DNA of 64,000 nt from Neckera pumila (taxonomy: Eukaryota > Streptophyta > Bryopsida > Hypnales > Neckeraceae): assembly GCA_963969595.1 (NCBI GenBank), contig OZ018411.1:1242501-1306500 (forward strand). Reading direction: 5' to 3'. The stretch's first letter is position 1. Each line of letters opens with the position of its first letter. Position numbers and translations under genes: made by a program. A model generated the notes under the pieces. The model had not been told where the DNA came from and searched no databases. It saw nothing but the letters and a program-made list of their open reading frames with translations. This document shows positions 12,716-25,379 of this stretch, piece by piece.

Positions 12716-14009
12716 TTATTAATATTTGCAGAGTTAATGATCTCTTGTACCACAAAACTTTCCTGAAAACTTGCATCACTTGGATTGAGCTCCACCTGAT
12801 GGTTACTTGAAACCGTCGAGAGCTCAATCTTCTGCCTTCCAGCCTGCAGTCGGATACAAAAAATTGTTTAACCACGCATCAGTGTAAAATAACAATATTG
12901 ATGAATCACATTGAGTTAAGTATAATTCAGGTAGGGCCAAATTTTTTATCCACAGAATCAGTGAAAAACATAGTATGTGCAAAAATAAAAAAACATACAA
13001 CGAAATCCCTCATAGGAAATACTCAGAAGTGCTAAGAAAAACAAGAGGCTACTTGAGCCTTTTAGAAATCCAATAGTCAGTGGAGTTGTATTCCCCCAAA
13101 CCACAGAAGTCCAAGAAAACCTCACAAACATGAACTACATAGGCATTGTTAATTAGGGTGAATGCAAGAAACACTTGTACTATTTTATGTCACATCTTCA
13201 AATCAAAAGTCGTTGTGTGGTATAAGTTTTAGGGAAATGATGTAAACAACTTGAAACTCATATCAAAGTTGGACGTACATGTGCCTAACGCGTTGCAATT
13301 TTTTGGATTTTTCCAAAATTCATTGTGGAAGAGAAAGCAAATTTCAAAAAAATGTCACAAATTCACTTTTGGAGGTTTCTAGTACTATGGAGTACCTTTT
13401 CTAAAGTCATTCAAGTTGTAACTTGGCATGCTTGTTTATATGATTGAAGTCCAACTTCTCAAGGAAGGAATTTTGAAAATATTGCTTCTCGTGCTATGTG
13501 GAAGGCTCTAAAGTGTTATGACTTCCACTGTAATTTTGGAGAAACTCAGAAATCAAATTTAGTTTTTGATTGTGCGGATGCCTTCTTCAATGGCCATTTT
13601 CTTCCTTAATTTTTTAAAGTCATTCAATATTTATGAAAAATGAAAAATCTAAACTGGCATTTTCTACAAATTATGGAAGCCTATGGCAAAACATAGTACT
13701 GGAGTGTAGTGAGTAGCAGTGCATAGTACTGGTGGGGGCCCACTTCGGATGGAAATCGCCGACGTGTACAGTACATGTCAGTTGCTAATTTAATGAGAAC
13801 CACTGTCATCGCCAATTCAATGCCGTGATTCAGAGATCCATGCATAATTGCTGCCACTGCCTGATCGGATTGTCTCTTAGGGTTCCTGCAATTTTGAACG
13901 GAACTATTGCGTTTTGCTCGCAAGGAGGCCTTCGGGATTGTCACTGCTCTCATGGCCGGATTTCAAGTCATCTTTCTTGCAATTTCAATTGAAAACTCGT
14001 ACGCCAATC
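12716..14009. other. Intergenic DNA with first AGTACT motifs
   Basis: No gene is recognised. AGTACT hexamers begin at about 13380 and recur near 13694 and 13725. They probably belong to the large decayed element that follows. Open frames on either strand here are short and have no recognisable features. Confidence 0.45.
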
Positions 14010-17000
14010 ATGGATGCTGGTCAATCTGTAGGCCGGGGAGGTCCACAGATGAGAGCAGAAGCTGCTGCAATTGAGGACCGACGTCGAGGATGGAGGGAAC
14101 AACAAAGTTGTTGTTGTGTTGCACAAAGAGCGGCGACTGAGGCAGTGCCAACTCCAATAGTGCGGGCAGTAGACAAGAACGTGCGAGATGGAAATGCCAG
14201 ACTTCAGTGGGGTAGTACGAGGCATCGGAGTAGTATTTGGAGATCTTCTCAACGCATTGCAAATTCCCTAGACTGATTATTAATTCAAATTGGAGATCCT
14301 ACTGTGCGGGCCGATGTTCTGGACAAGGTCTTCACAAATCCGCATATGCGCCCGGTGTTGCCGGAGTACTACTCGAGTCCAGAAGAAGCCAGAGCACAAC
14401 GACAGATCCTGCAAAACATTGGAGCTGACTTGCGAGCATTGAAGGTGCCACACTTGCCCGATATGCTGGTATGCAAGCGCGCAATCCTTGAAGCAGCAGT
14501 CTCTGAATTGGACACGAACATATCAAACTTCTTCAACATACTGGGTACAAAGAAGGCAAATTTGTTGGCCGTCGTGGAGCGCCTCCGATCTGTCAATACC
14601 AAAGCCTCCTATCGGTATCCAGTTCCGGCGCGCAAGAAAAGGGAAGGCGGGATTTTTGAGGAAGTGAAGGCCGCTGTTCTGTTGTGGTAGACTGAACAAA
14701 CTAGAGTGAGTCCGTGGTGAAGGGATGTCAAACAAAAGCGCTTGGGATGTAATCTCTACAATATCCATGCTGCGCATTTGCTTCTTGAAGGGCAGGTGTG
14801 TTCCAATCTTCCTTTCTAGCTTTGTTGTTTCCATTTGGAATTTGGATTTTTCCTTTACAGGCAGGTCCTCTGTGGGTTCTCTTCTCCAGTCATTTCGCTC
14901 CTTGTATCATTGAAGGAAAGTCTGAACGACAATACAGACTCAGAAATGTACTTTTCGTTCACTTTGGAGGCATAACCTTCTTGTTCGTCCACATTCACAC
15001 CTTCCTCTCTTGGAGGATACAAGTCCAATAGTAAGATAGTTCTGGCAGCTTCCATTGATGGATTGTCGTTCCTATCTGCTTGTGATCCAATTTGCCACTT
15101 CCACTTCGTTGCATTCCGTTCCATTTAGATATAATTTCTTAGCTTCTTAAAGTTCCATTGACATCTAATTCTCACATACCTTGCAGACAAGTACCGTTAT
15201 TGTCGTATACAGTGCTTCGAACAATTTCATTGTCCTCATTGTGGGCTCTTCGTAGATGTCTGTATCGTTCACCTTCTTAGTACATACAACTAATTCTTTA
15301 CTGATGTGGTCACCACTTTCATTATATCGTGGGAGGTACAAGGTCATGCTCCTTCTGCATTGATCTTATGGGTACACATTGGTCCCAAATAGTGCTGTTC
15401 AGAAAATTGGTGCAATGTACTATTCAAGTACTGTGCCAGACTTCACTCGGCGAGTCAGTGCATCTGACTACAAAATGCATACATTCACCTGTGCAATTGT
15501 GTACTTTCAGTATTATAAAGTCCTTAATCCCTGTAGTCGATGATGCGGCATGCCATGCATGATACTCCAAGAGTACTATGCCTTCCTGGCCGTTGTCTGT
15601 AGTACCTTGTGTTTCCTGTCCTCAGGTCCTACGTATGTGTTAATAGGCAGTGCACAGCTTCATCAGTGCCCTTTGCATTGGGCTGTGGCTTCATGGTACT
15701 ATTTGTCCTCCCACATTTGCTTTACGCATTGAGGCAACAACTACAACATACTATTCCCGCACTTTGCTTCACTATAGAGTACTACGTCCACGTCCCCTAT
15801 GCTTCATTGAATGCTCAGGGCACTCGCTATATACTGTGCGCAAGTCGACGTGGTTGGTCGAGACTTTTGAACTCCTCGGAGTCTTAAGAAGGACTTAACT
15901 GTACTTTAGGTATCCTGAAGGCACAGACCAATACCTTCCTGCCTACAATAGCAACAGAAGAGTACTATGGCCACTGTTAGCTAAATCCACTCTTCTCCGC
16001 GCTTGCTTCTTGTGCAAATAGGTTGGTACACTGTAATTCTCTTCAATACTATGAAGTACTTTGTGAGTACCATTCAGTATTATGAGCTTCTACAAAGTAT
16101 TATGAGTCAGGAGTAGTACTATTATTTACCCTCAACTGTCCTATATTGTGTACTAGTGGTCCTATACTGCTCTTTAGTAGTACTATGTACGTCGAGTGCA
16201 AAGCTCCATCTTCAGGCTACGCAGATTGTTGTTCACTATGGTTGACATGCTCTACATGATGCAGATGCAGCTGTATATTTGTTTTGTTGATGCACATCCC
16301 CATTGCTCCATCTAGTGCCGATCTTTCTTCAAGCTCTGCCCTTTTTTCGTCATCAGGTGCAAGGAGAGAAATGTGTGTTGTTGCAGATACCATGTTCAAG
16401 TTATTTTCCTCCTCGAGGCCTTGAATGCATTCCGTGACCCTCATGGAGGTGCTCATGTTCTTTTCCTTTGTGATTGTCAGTGCATTGTCTGCAATGTTGA
16501 CAATGGGGGAGTTTGCAACATTGGTAGCAACCGCTATGCAGGGGTGCTAGCCTTGTGTGAAGACTTGCTATGCCCAAAATTTGAGGGTGAAGAATTTCAC
16601 CATCTAAAGTGCTTGCTGGGAACTTGCAATAAGTGTGGTGTGCGTTTCTTCAAGGTATGCCCTTGTGAAGGGGTGACTGATGCTGCTCAAATAATTAAAT
16701 GGAAGCAGTTCCAGTACGAAGTTGTTGGAGTGTCAGCTGATGGTCGGCCAAAGAAGCGTATCAAAGAGGTTGAAATGATGACATCCTTCTCCGAGTTCCT
16801 TGACTTCTTCTCGCCAATTGTGGAGCATTTCATTCGACATAATTTTATTGCTAAGTAGCAAAGTGACCAGGCAAAGCTTTTGCAATCTTGCTTGTAGAGA
16901 GGGACCATTCTAACACACATTGATTTCTCTGAGAATTACAAGTTTGAGGTTCAAAATGAAATACAGTCAACGTATTACCACTCTGACCAGATTTCGATTT

Positions 17001-18329
17001 TGGTTCAATTTACCTACTCTCCTCATATTGGGGATGATAGGGTTGAAGACGGTGTGGAGTTGAGGAGAGAGACGCATTTCTACATCTCTAATGACAAGAC
17101 TCATAATAGCTCCTTCGCCCAGCATTGCCTCATGCTGTACTGGTGGTGGATGGTATCTTGAGGCCATTTTCCACAAACTCATTATGTATACATCGATGGA
17201 TGTGCTGCGCAATTTAAGGGTTCCAAGGCTATGTACTTTGTTGCCAAGTGATGCTTCTTCTTCTGTGCCCGTGACCACTCTGAAGTACTATCTTCTGTAT
17301 GTAAGTACTCCTTAATGGTGGCCAGTATATATGTGGACTCTTATGTATTGAGCTGCCCTATATTACCGAGAGAGAAGTGGGTGTGGCCTTGCATGGACAA
17401 GGCCAAAGTCAGGTTTGCCGACCCCTTTTTCCCCATTAACATATGATGAACATGTCTATTGACTTTGAGATAAATGCTTTTTTTATAGGTACTCGTCACT
17501 TACCACAGGCTGCAAGATGCTATGGAGTTATTTTAGTACAGGGCATAGAAAAGGTGAATGGGATGGGGCAGAAGCAGTCATCAAAAGGGCACTCCGGACG
17601 GAGCAATTGTCCAACCCACACCAATGGCTTCAAAATGTAGTTGATTGTGTCTTATTTATGGATGCAACCATGGCAGGACAAGTTTCCAGTCGCACTGGTG
17701 GAATGAGGTCTGCTCCTCTAAAATCCCACATACTTATCTTGGCTACATAGACCTTTTCTATGATCCACGTGTGCAATTGCTGATGTGCTCGTGCTTGTGC
17801 TTGCAAATTCTATTCAAATATATCACTATTGTGCTAATTGAATTGCAAAATATGCAGGTCCTATCAATATTTCCATCACATAGGACCTACTAATGTTGAC
17901 CATGCTACTACAGATGCATGTGACGCGATTCCTTGCTCTTCAAAGTTCCACTCCATTTTCGCAACTGACCAGCGTGACCCGACTAAGTTGCTAGTTAGAC
18001 ACTTGGCTTGTTTCTGTGGTCCCTGCTTAGAGGAAGACTTTGTGCGTTGCAAGAAGAAGGCCTACGTGAAGGCTTGGACTGCCATAAAAATTCAGCCACG
18101 AAATGCAAGACTTGCAGCCTTGTACATGACCAATGAGGAGGAGGATGACAATTGGGAGTATAAGTACAATGGTGACTCCATGGCAGACTTAGTCCAGCCG
18201 GGCGACAATTTTGCAGTTGCTGCGACAGACAATAATGATGAAGGTGTCCCCTTCTATATTCTGCATTGCCAAGTTGCGAAACATGTTGTAGAAGAAGATT
18301 TTGACTGTGTCTGGGGAGGGCACTTTTAA
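14010..18329 (+). pseudogene. Decayed DDE-type transposase-like gene with zinc-binding modules
   Basis: A broken gene for an RNase H-fold transposase-like protein of a class often left 'uncharacterized' in eukaryotic genomes (recognised from memory). In order: a charged N-terminal segment (14010-14690); RVSPW and DVKQKRLG motifs (14700-14800); CCCRYH (16376); a Cys/His module with LCPKFEGEEFHHLKC and CNKCG (16565-16645); DFSENY with first putative catalytic Asp at 16922; HFYISNDKTHNSSF (17074); YIDGCAAQFKGS with second Asp at 17195; TGHRKGEWDGAEAVIKRALR with Glu 17556 and Asp 17562; and a C-terminal RHLACFCGPC module (about 18000). Seven in-frame stops interrupt it: TGA 14274, TAG 14688, TGA 14718, TAG 16856, TAG 16895, TGA 17159, TGA 17249. 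The frame changes after 17300 fit introns (acceptor near 17488). It cannot make a full protein. Family name uncertain. Confidence 0.75.
15420..16190. repeat. AGTACT-rich segment within the decayed element
   Basis: The 6-base palindrome AGTACT occurs about seven times here (for example near 15427, 15570, 15777, 15961, 16051, 16113 and 16178), often as TAGTACTA or GAGTACTA. Chance would give about 0.2. It lies between the N-terminal and CCCRYH parts of the transposase-like gene, so it may be an intron or an insertion. No coding sequence is recognised inside. Confidence 0.7.
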
Positions 18330-19640
18330 GCTGGGGACTCTATTATTTCTGGCACGTACTACCAAGAACGGGGACGCAATGACTCCAACAACTACGTATA
18401 CTTGCGACACTCTAGGCTAGCATACATAGCCTGTAGTGCTATTTTGGCGTGCAAATTCTAAATGATTCCACGCCAGCATAGGGTGTAAACTGTTTGAAGT
18501 ACCACAGCTTAGACACTTACAAAGAAAGGAACATCTGAAATGCCCATTGGTAGAAGGAGTACCTACTTATACTTCTTGGAGTCACCTTGGTTTCGTTCCT
18601 CCTATACAACGAAGTACCCATATGTACTACATTGCAATCTATAGTACTAAGCATGTCTTTGATAAGACGGAGCTCTGATGTAGCTGTACTTGCACATTTT
18701 TGTGTCTTTTTGCTAGACTCCTATGAGCACTCAGAGAAGGACTTAAATATTTTTTTGCAATTATAAACAAATTAAATATTTTTTTGGGTCAAATATACAG
18801 ATTGTGCTGAACTTTCAAATAACAAATCATAATGAAATGAATCAAAGCTTCCCATATAGATGAAATTACAATGTATGAGAAAAAATAAAATAAAATTGGA
18901 AACAAAATCTTTTGTACGAGGAGAGTTTGGCCACCACACCTAAGGAGAAGACCATAGTTGCTAGAATTGTACCTGCTGTGCACTGATAGAAATGAAAATT
19001 ACATTCTCTAAAAGCCAATATGTTTAGATATTTTTCCAAATAACTCAAACTATGATGACGGAGATTGGAGTTGTACAAACCTGCCCTAAATTCATCTTGT
19101 CCACCACAAGGAAAAAGGGTCTTCATGGGTGACAAATTCACTTTACATTCATCTAAATCTTATACACTAGTGAGATCTATACGGCATGTTACAACTTTGG
19201 AGACATTCTTTTTTATTGCATTTACATTGGTTGGCATATATGTAGATGCTTTTCATTTCTTACAGATGGAATTTTCTTTTTTAACTCAAGCCTCTTCATT
19301 TATATGTTCTATAGTATTATATCATAACGTGTGAAAATGATTATTATTTATTTCATCTTTTGAACGGAAGTCAAAGTTTGAGGGTCCTTCTTTTCATTGA
19401 TGAAGTTTTAATTTAGGAGGCTATGTACACCAACAAATATCTAATGCATTATGGATTACTTGCAAAGCAAGCTACTAAAAAATTTCAACTTGAAAATGTA
19501 AAATCTTCTTTTAGTATGAACGGTTTTTCCTTGTACCCCCCAAAAAATACAAATGAAAAAGAAATTAAATTTTTTTAAACAATCATATACAAAATTAAAT
19601 AAATAAAGAAATTTATATGCACATGCACATACATAAATAC

Positions 19641-19681
<41 letters not shown>

Positions 19682-20366
19682 TGTATAGCTTAGTTTGACT
19701 TTGTTGTCCTGAAGTTCCTTTACTTAGGCAGAATTTGTTTAACTTTTTGCCTTTCAGATTATATATATGAAGTCAAGGACTTCCAGTTGTAAGATAGTTT
19801 CCCATCCAAGGATATCTCCCGAAAACAATCGGAACTTCTTAAAAACATAATTCTACATTCCTCACTGATTCCTTCTTTTTTTTGGTTGCCATGTCTTCTA
19901 TTATTTTCCTCCTTATTTGTAGCTTAAAGTATATTTTATGTTTCTTAAAAAAAAATATCTTTACTATTTTCATTGTCAATCCAATTCTATAAAAACAATA
20001 AGTAAAAAAAGTTCAGTTCACATATTTTTATAATTCATGATAACCCATATCAGAAATGGATGCACTTGGTATGAATTCCTTAAATTCCAAAAACTACGGG
20101 GCACTAGAGGTTCTCAAAGACCAAGGCACCTCTTCTTTGGGCTCTCTATAAATATTTTCAACGAATTAGTAATTCCAATTATACAAGACAAGAAGAAACA
20201 TTGTCGAACATGCCTGGAAATGATTGGGGTCAAATCTTAGTCAAGCTTACCTACAAAGGAATAAGACGTGCTGAAATTTGCAATGTCACTTCTTTCTATC
20301 TATTGTTTTTTTAAATTCATCTAGTAATTATAAGTCATATTAATTAATACTAATTAATATAAATTG
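18330..20366. other. Spacer between the two convergent decayed genes
   Basis: AGTACT-type motifs continue to about 18650. The rest is AT-rich without recognisable coding sequence and contains the (TG)n tract at 19644-19680. Open frames at 18866-19141 (-) and 19065-19334 (+) overlap each other and show no protein-like composition. Confidence 0.5.
19644..19680. repeat. (TG)n microsatellite
   Basis: About 18 perfect TG units, preceded by an imperfect CATACA/ATACATA tract. Confidence 0.95.
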
Positions 20367-22739
20367 TCACGGACATTGTCCAATACCCTGTGGGGGCCTT
20401 AGCAGCCGGAGTTTGTGTGTGCAAACGCCGTGGAGCTGCCATTGCAAGATCACCTGCACTCTGCCCATGGTTGCCTCCGCCGTCTCCAAAGCCCCAACTG
20501 CTGGACCACTCAGAATGCACTGGGCCGCAATCTCCAGTGGTGCACTGACTATGACTCTTGAACCAATGTACAGCACACCATGGGTGGTAAGCATGCTCAC
20601 AACTACAAAATAAGATATCCTAATGAAGAAAGCCATCAAAACATAGAGAACAACGGAGGGTGTAAAGCATAATGACCGAGGCCACCTCCATACAATTGCC
20701 CTCCAACTCATTCAACTGTGGATGAGGGTGCAGCACCAGCCCTTCACCCCCCTACATCAAGTCATTCATATGCTCTTAAAGAGCTGCTTCCCGAGAGAGT
20801 AGTCTTTCCACCTTTGCAGTCACGTCATCCAAATTTTCCTGGAGTTGTTGCTTTGCATCGCTAAATTCCTTCACCTTCTTCACGTGCCCATCCATTACCT
20901 TCTGTAGCACTGCTGATCCACTGTCGTCATTCATTTCCGTCATAGTTTCCTACAGCTATTGAATTTCCAGAAGTCTTGCTCTATGCCGGTCAGCTGCTAC
21001 ATCTACCTTCTCTTTCAGTGTCACAGAATTGGCTTGCATCCTCTTCAGTTCTTCATGTACAGCATCTAGAAGACCTTTAACGCCATCCTTCCTGGAAACA
21101 ATGGCACCCAAAGTGTCATGGACTGACCAAATAGCATGCCAAAGAAATAAAAAAATTCCATGGTAGTGTTCCTCAAAACAAAAAAGATATGTAACCCCCA
21201 TGTGCAGAGCCTGAATTCTAAAACCTCCAATATATAAACTGAACATACAGTTGAAGAGGAAACCACTGACTTGGATAACGTATTTGTCATCATTCTCAGT
21301 GGTTGTAGTTATTTTCAATTGCTGAAGAGAGTGAGTTTAAACAAAAATATAGAAAGGAAGACAAGAAGAGCAGAGGAGATCTGACAACCAACGCTGAAGT
21401 GTTGAGGTTTCCAGTATGTGTCAGTAGCCCAAAAGAATTCCCATCACGCGCGCCACTACTGTTGTCATTTACACTCTGGAACAGCTGCACTGCGGATTGC
21501 TTGGAGTCCTCAACCTCCAAGTACTTTGTGAAGCCTTCCTTGGCTGTCAACTTTGCAAATGGTATGTCCAACACATCTGCAAGGCAATTGAGCCACGTCC
21601 TCACTCGCTTAGCATATGATTTTCACTGCCCCAAGTTTGTCTCAGCTGTAAAACCAACCCAATTACTTTTCACCCCTTTCTTCTCCAAAGTTCATCCCAT
21701 AGCCAATTCCTTACCAATGTGAGTGCTATTGTGGGGCTTTTGGTAGCATTGGTAGTAGAGTTTCTCCACCTCCTTCCGCAAAGTGGCAGTGAGCTTCTCA
21801 CCATTAGCACATTTTCATAAGATATAAAAGATATTATAATTTTAGAGTTTCCTTTTATTTTGTATATACTTCTATTAATCATTTTTTTTAATAATGAAAA
21901 TTCAATTCCTTATTATTTTTTATTTTTCCTAGGCTTTGAATTCAAAACTTTGTACTGCAAATATTAGAAGTTAAAATTGTTTAACCCCTAAATGATGGAC
22001 CCATAACCATTGATTTCAAACCTCATTGTCCATCACTAAATTTGCTACAATTTTGCAACTAGAAATGTATGAAAAACTTTATATTTATTTTTCAGAGATG
22101 AAAGTACATATCTTCTTTACTTCAGAGGAAATTAAGATTTATTTGTGGAAAATTAATTTTTTAAAGAGTTTTTGAAGAAGAAGTGAAGAAAAATCATATT
22201 AAATAGAAATATATTTCAAAAAATCTGAAAATTTCACCATAAGTTTATATCACAATGACACATTATGGTATAAACTCAATTTCCGTATCATTCTATAATT
22301 AGAAAATAATAGACAGTGAAAATACATCCAATGTTCAAATTGCAAAAAAGTATGCAATATTAGGAATTTTTCAAAATTCAAATTGGAGTAGATACTAGAG
22401 TAGATGGCCTTCATTTTATTAGTTTGATTCATACTCAAAAAATTATCATTTTTGTGGAGAAATTTTAGATTTAAAGCAAGGAGCAACAACTTTCCAAAAT
22501 ACTCTTAAATAGCATATTTTGTGATCCTTTTTTTTAATAGCTTCTCATTTCCGTGAAGACAAAAATTGGGAAGAGTACAAACTCAATTGGATATTCTTCA
22601 TAACCCAATGTGAAAGGTCAACAAGAAAAAGGAGGATGAAAAAATGCTTTTGAACTCTTCTTAGCTCAACAGTATTGTCATCGGAACACCACGGAATGGC
22701 GTCAACGGCGCTCCATTGTTAAAGTCCAAAATGTGGTTC

Positions 22740-22971
22740 TACCGTGTGCATGAAGTCACCTTATTTTTTCCACTTTTAACGCAGATATCTTGCAATCTTA
22801 GCAATTAAAAATTCAAAAACTTTTTCCAAACAATCTCATACAAGTCAGGTGTAGAATCTGACTATTAGATGTCCCTACGTAAATATTCAAATTTTATTAC
22901 TCTTTGCTATAAAAATGGCAGTTTCCTATGTTTTATTTGTAAATAAAAAGCCTTGTGCATTTTGAGGTTAA
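22740..22971 (+). mobile_element. Partial TTAA-bounded element (copy E)
   Basis: This matches the right part of the family (CACTTTTAACGCAGATATCT, TACTCTTTGC, AAAATGGCAGTTT) and ends GTGCATTTTGAGGTTAA, like the complete copies. Only the right part is clear; the left border is not visible. Its terminal TTAA is shared with the next element, which begins at 22968. Confidence 0.65.
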
Positions 22972-23904
22972 CCCTTCAAGTACCATGACTATATATTCAT
23001 TGAAAAATGCTCAAGAACTATTTTTTTAAATACAAGTACCCAGTGCTTGGAAATAAACCTTTTTTTGACACATGTAACTGTAGCATCTTCTAGTATATTG
23101 ACTTAAAAACATGTGGTAAAATTTCATCAATGTTCACCACATGGATTGCAAGATATAAGCATTCAAATTCATTGAAATCATCTTCTTTGTGCTGCAAAAA
23201 AAAAGGCAACTGCACTTCAGAAGGTCACTTTTATATGAAAAATGTCCAAAATGATGGTGCTTCTTTAGTTATTTGCATTCTTTTTCCAAGAGAAGTTGGT
23301 TACATTCATTAAAATTTTCACTTCATTTAGAATTGTCCAACATATAGGAAAAAAATAGTAAGTACATAGTAGTAGAGAATGATTCAAAATACTTATTGTC
23401 AACAATTTAATTATAGAATTAAAGAATGCCAATCCCAATGGTTGCAATGTTGTAATAATCAAACTACATGCTAGGATTTTTATTTTCAAAAAATATTGAA
23501 ATTAGAACAAGATAAAGGACTTCAAAAATTATTTTGAGTAGAGAATCTATAACTGCCCGCGATCTAAAAATCTTTATAACTTTTGACTCATTGATCATAA
23601 TGGGATGATTCAAAGCTTTCCACATATATATAATTTTAGAAAAAAAATTTGAAATTGTTGTTTTAGGAAAAAGTGATTTTATCTAATCTGCCCAAAATGC
23701 CCGGTTCAGAATAAAAATAACATATTAGGCCATAACTTTTGACTCATATTTCCAAATGTCATGAAATGTAGTGCATATAAAAAATATTTCTCATCTCCAG
23801 CTTCTATTAAAATTTCAGCCTCAAATATGAAAAATCTCTAGTTCCACATACCTACCCAAAATTTATATACACCCAAAAAACGCATGCTAGTCCTTGAAGG
23901 TTAA
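22968..23904. mobile_element. TTAA-bounded element with TTAACC(C)TTCAAG inverted ends
   Basis: It starts TTAACCCTTCAAGTACC and ends GTCCTTGAAGGTTAA, imperfect inverted repeats of about 13 bases with one indel. The first TTAA is also the last four bases of the preceding element, as expected if one element inserted into a TTAA target at the edge of the other. It is AT-rich and has no plausible ORF. TTAA targets suggest a piggyBac-like mechanism (inference). Confidence 0.6.
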
Positions 23905-25379
23905 AAAAGAACTACAATTTTTGTGGTTTTTCTTTTTCAAAGAAATTAAATTTTAAAAAGCTGCAAAATCGATGAATCTCAAATATTTTCTTGTATTTTC
24001 AGCATTTTTTAAAATGCTATGTGTGAGTCCTTTAATTCTTTGGATGTGGTGTTGTGCTCTGGTTTGCAATAAATTCTTATTTCCTATTGTCATCAAAATA
24101 GCAATTATTATTTTTAAATATTAAAACTAATTATAAGAAAAACAGATTCATAAAATTACAAGATGAAAATAGATTGTTCAATAAACCAAGCATGATTTGT
24201 TCATTTAGTGACATCAAATTTCAACTATCTTTATTACTCATAGTAAAGCTGAAAGTTTATTAGCAGTGAATTCCAAAGTCCACGTGATGTGCCCCTTGAA
24301 TGTTATTCTTGACGTCAATTAAGAATGTCATTGTATTGTAAGTGATGTCTGGAAAAATATAGTTATATGCCAAGCATAGACCTCCTTTTTTTGTCACTAG
24401 GGGGCAGCCTTTAACCTGAGCCCAAAAAGAATCCTGAATTTTAATTTAAATTATTCTCAAAGTCCTGCTGACGTGGCTATAGCATGTTTTCCCAGATGTT
24501 TTTTCCAAAACATTACAGTGTCTCTTGCAATGCTAGAGAAAACAGAGACGTCACATCCTGCATCTCATTGTTTTGGAAGTAATAGCTCCACGTCTTCACC
24601 GACAGCTCACAGAATCTGCCTCCCACAAATTAAAAATCTCTAATGCAGTGCTGTCGTTTATAACACCCGCTATTTTGTTGTAACGTCACCAAAAACAAGG
24701 ATTTCTTCTAGCATCTGCTAACGGTACATCCTTCTCTATGTGAAGCCTGTGCGGATTTATACCATCCCGATCCAATTCACAAGTGGTGGCTAAAATCTCC
24801 TCTGACATTGGTGTAGGAGGATGCTTGAATGCTTGGTTTAGCAAATACAGTTGCTTGCGGCAGTCCTCCTCACTGAACTGCTGTACTTCTACAGCAATCT
24901 TTTTCCCCTTTGTCGAGGTAGTAACACAGATGTCTTCAATGCTATCATTATTTGAGTTGTTGCCGCTTCTAGAGTCTCCTTGAACATCTTCATCATTGGA
25001 CTCTTCTTGTGCCTACTTCTTTTGTGGCCTCTTCGGGGTAGATACTGCCTTCTTCTTATTCGGGCAGTTAGAGACGCGCAACGATGAGGCTGTTGGTTTG
25101 GTTGCTCTCCTTTTCTTCTTGTTGCCACCTTCCCTAGTAGTGCCTCTTGAGTCTAAACCACCTTTGTTTGCAATGGGCTGCACTTGCTGCTGGGCTGCAC
25201 ATTTCTTCCCCTTCCTTTTGTAAGTTTGCTCAAGCAACTCCGTGTCTTCGTCATCTCCAACGGTAGCCTCATCAACAGAAGCACTGACCTCAAGAGCAGG
25301 AGGTTGTCTTTTTTCTGGGACTATACTCTTCATCTTTGCCATGTGGAACACGAAGATAACCTGCAAACATAAAGATTAT

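Larger units (their letters stand above)
20367..25342 (-). pseudogene. Decayed gene for a basic, coiled-coil protein; possible partner of the transposase
   Basis: No family is recognised. From ATG 25342 an open frame (MAKMKSIVPEKRQPP) runs through a lysine-rich, nuclear-localisation-like region (YKRKGKK, GNKKKRRA, NCPNKKKA). After one TAG at 25013-25015 it continues in frame to about 24680 with acidic then ordered sequence (FSEEDCRKQLYLLNQAFKHP). Further pieces are at 21850-21330 (LRKEVEKLYYQCYQKP ... RTWLNCLADVLDIPFAKLTA, with two TGA stops) and 21180-20750, a coiled coil (VHEELKRMQANSVTLKEKVD ... KQQLQENLDDVTAKVERLL) broken by TAG, TAG and TAA. A last open piece reaches 20367. The middle is interrupted by two TTAA-bounded elements (22740-23904). 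Splice sites are not resolved, and the pieces could belong to more than one gene. It is convergent with the transposase-like gene. Confidence 0.55.

Noticed and set aside
13681..14262. Minus-strand ORFs of 84-94 aa near the start of the transposase relic
   Set aside because: Shadows of the plus-strand reading frame, which continues through later conserved motifs.
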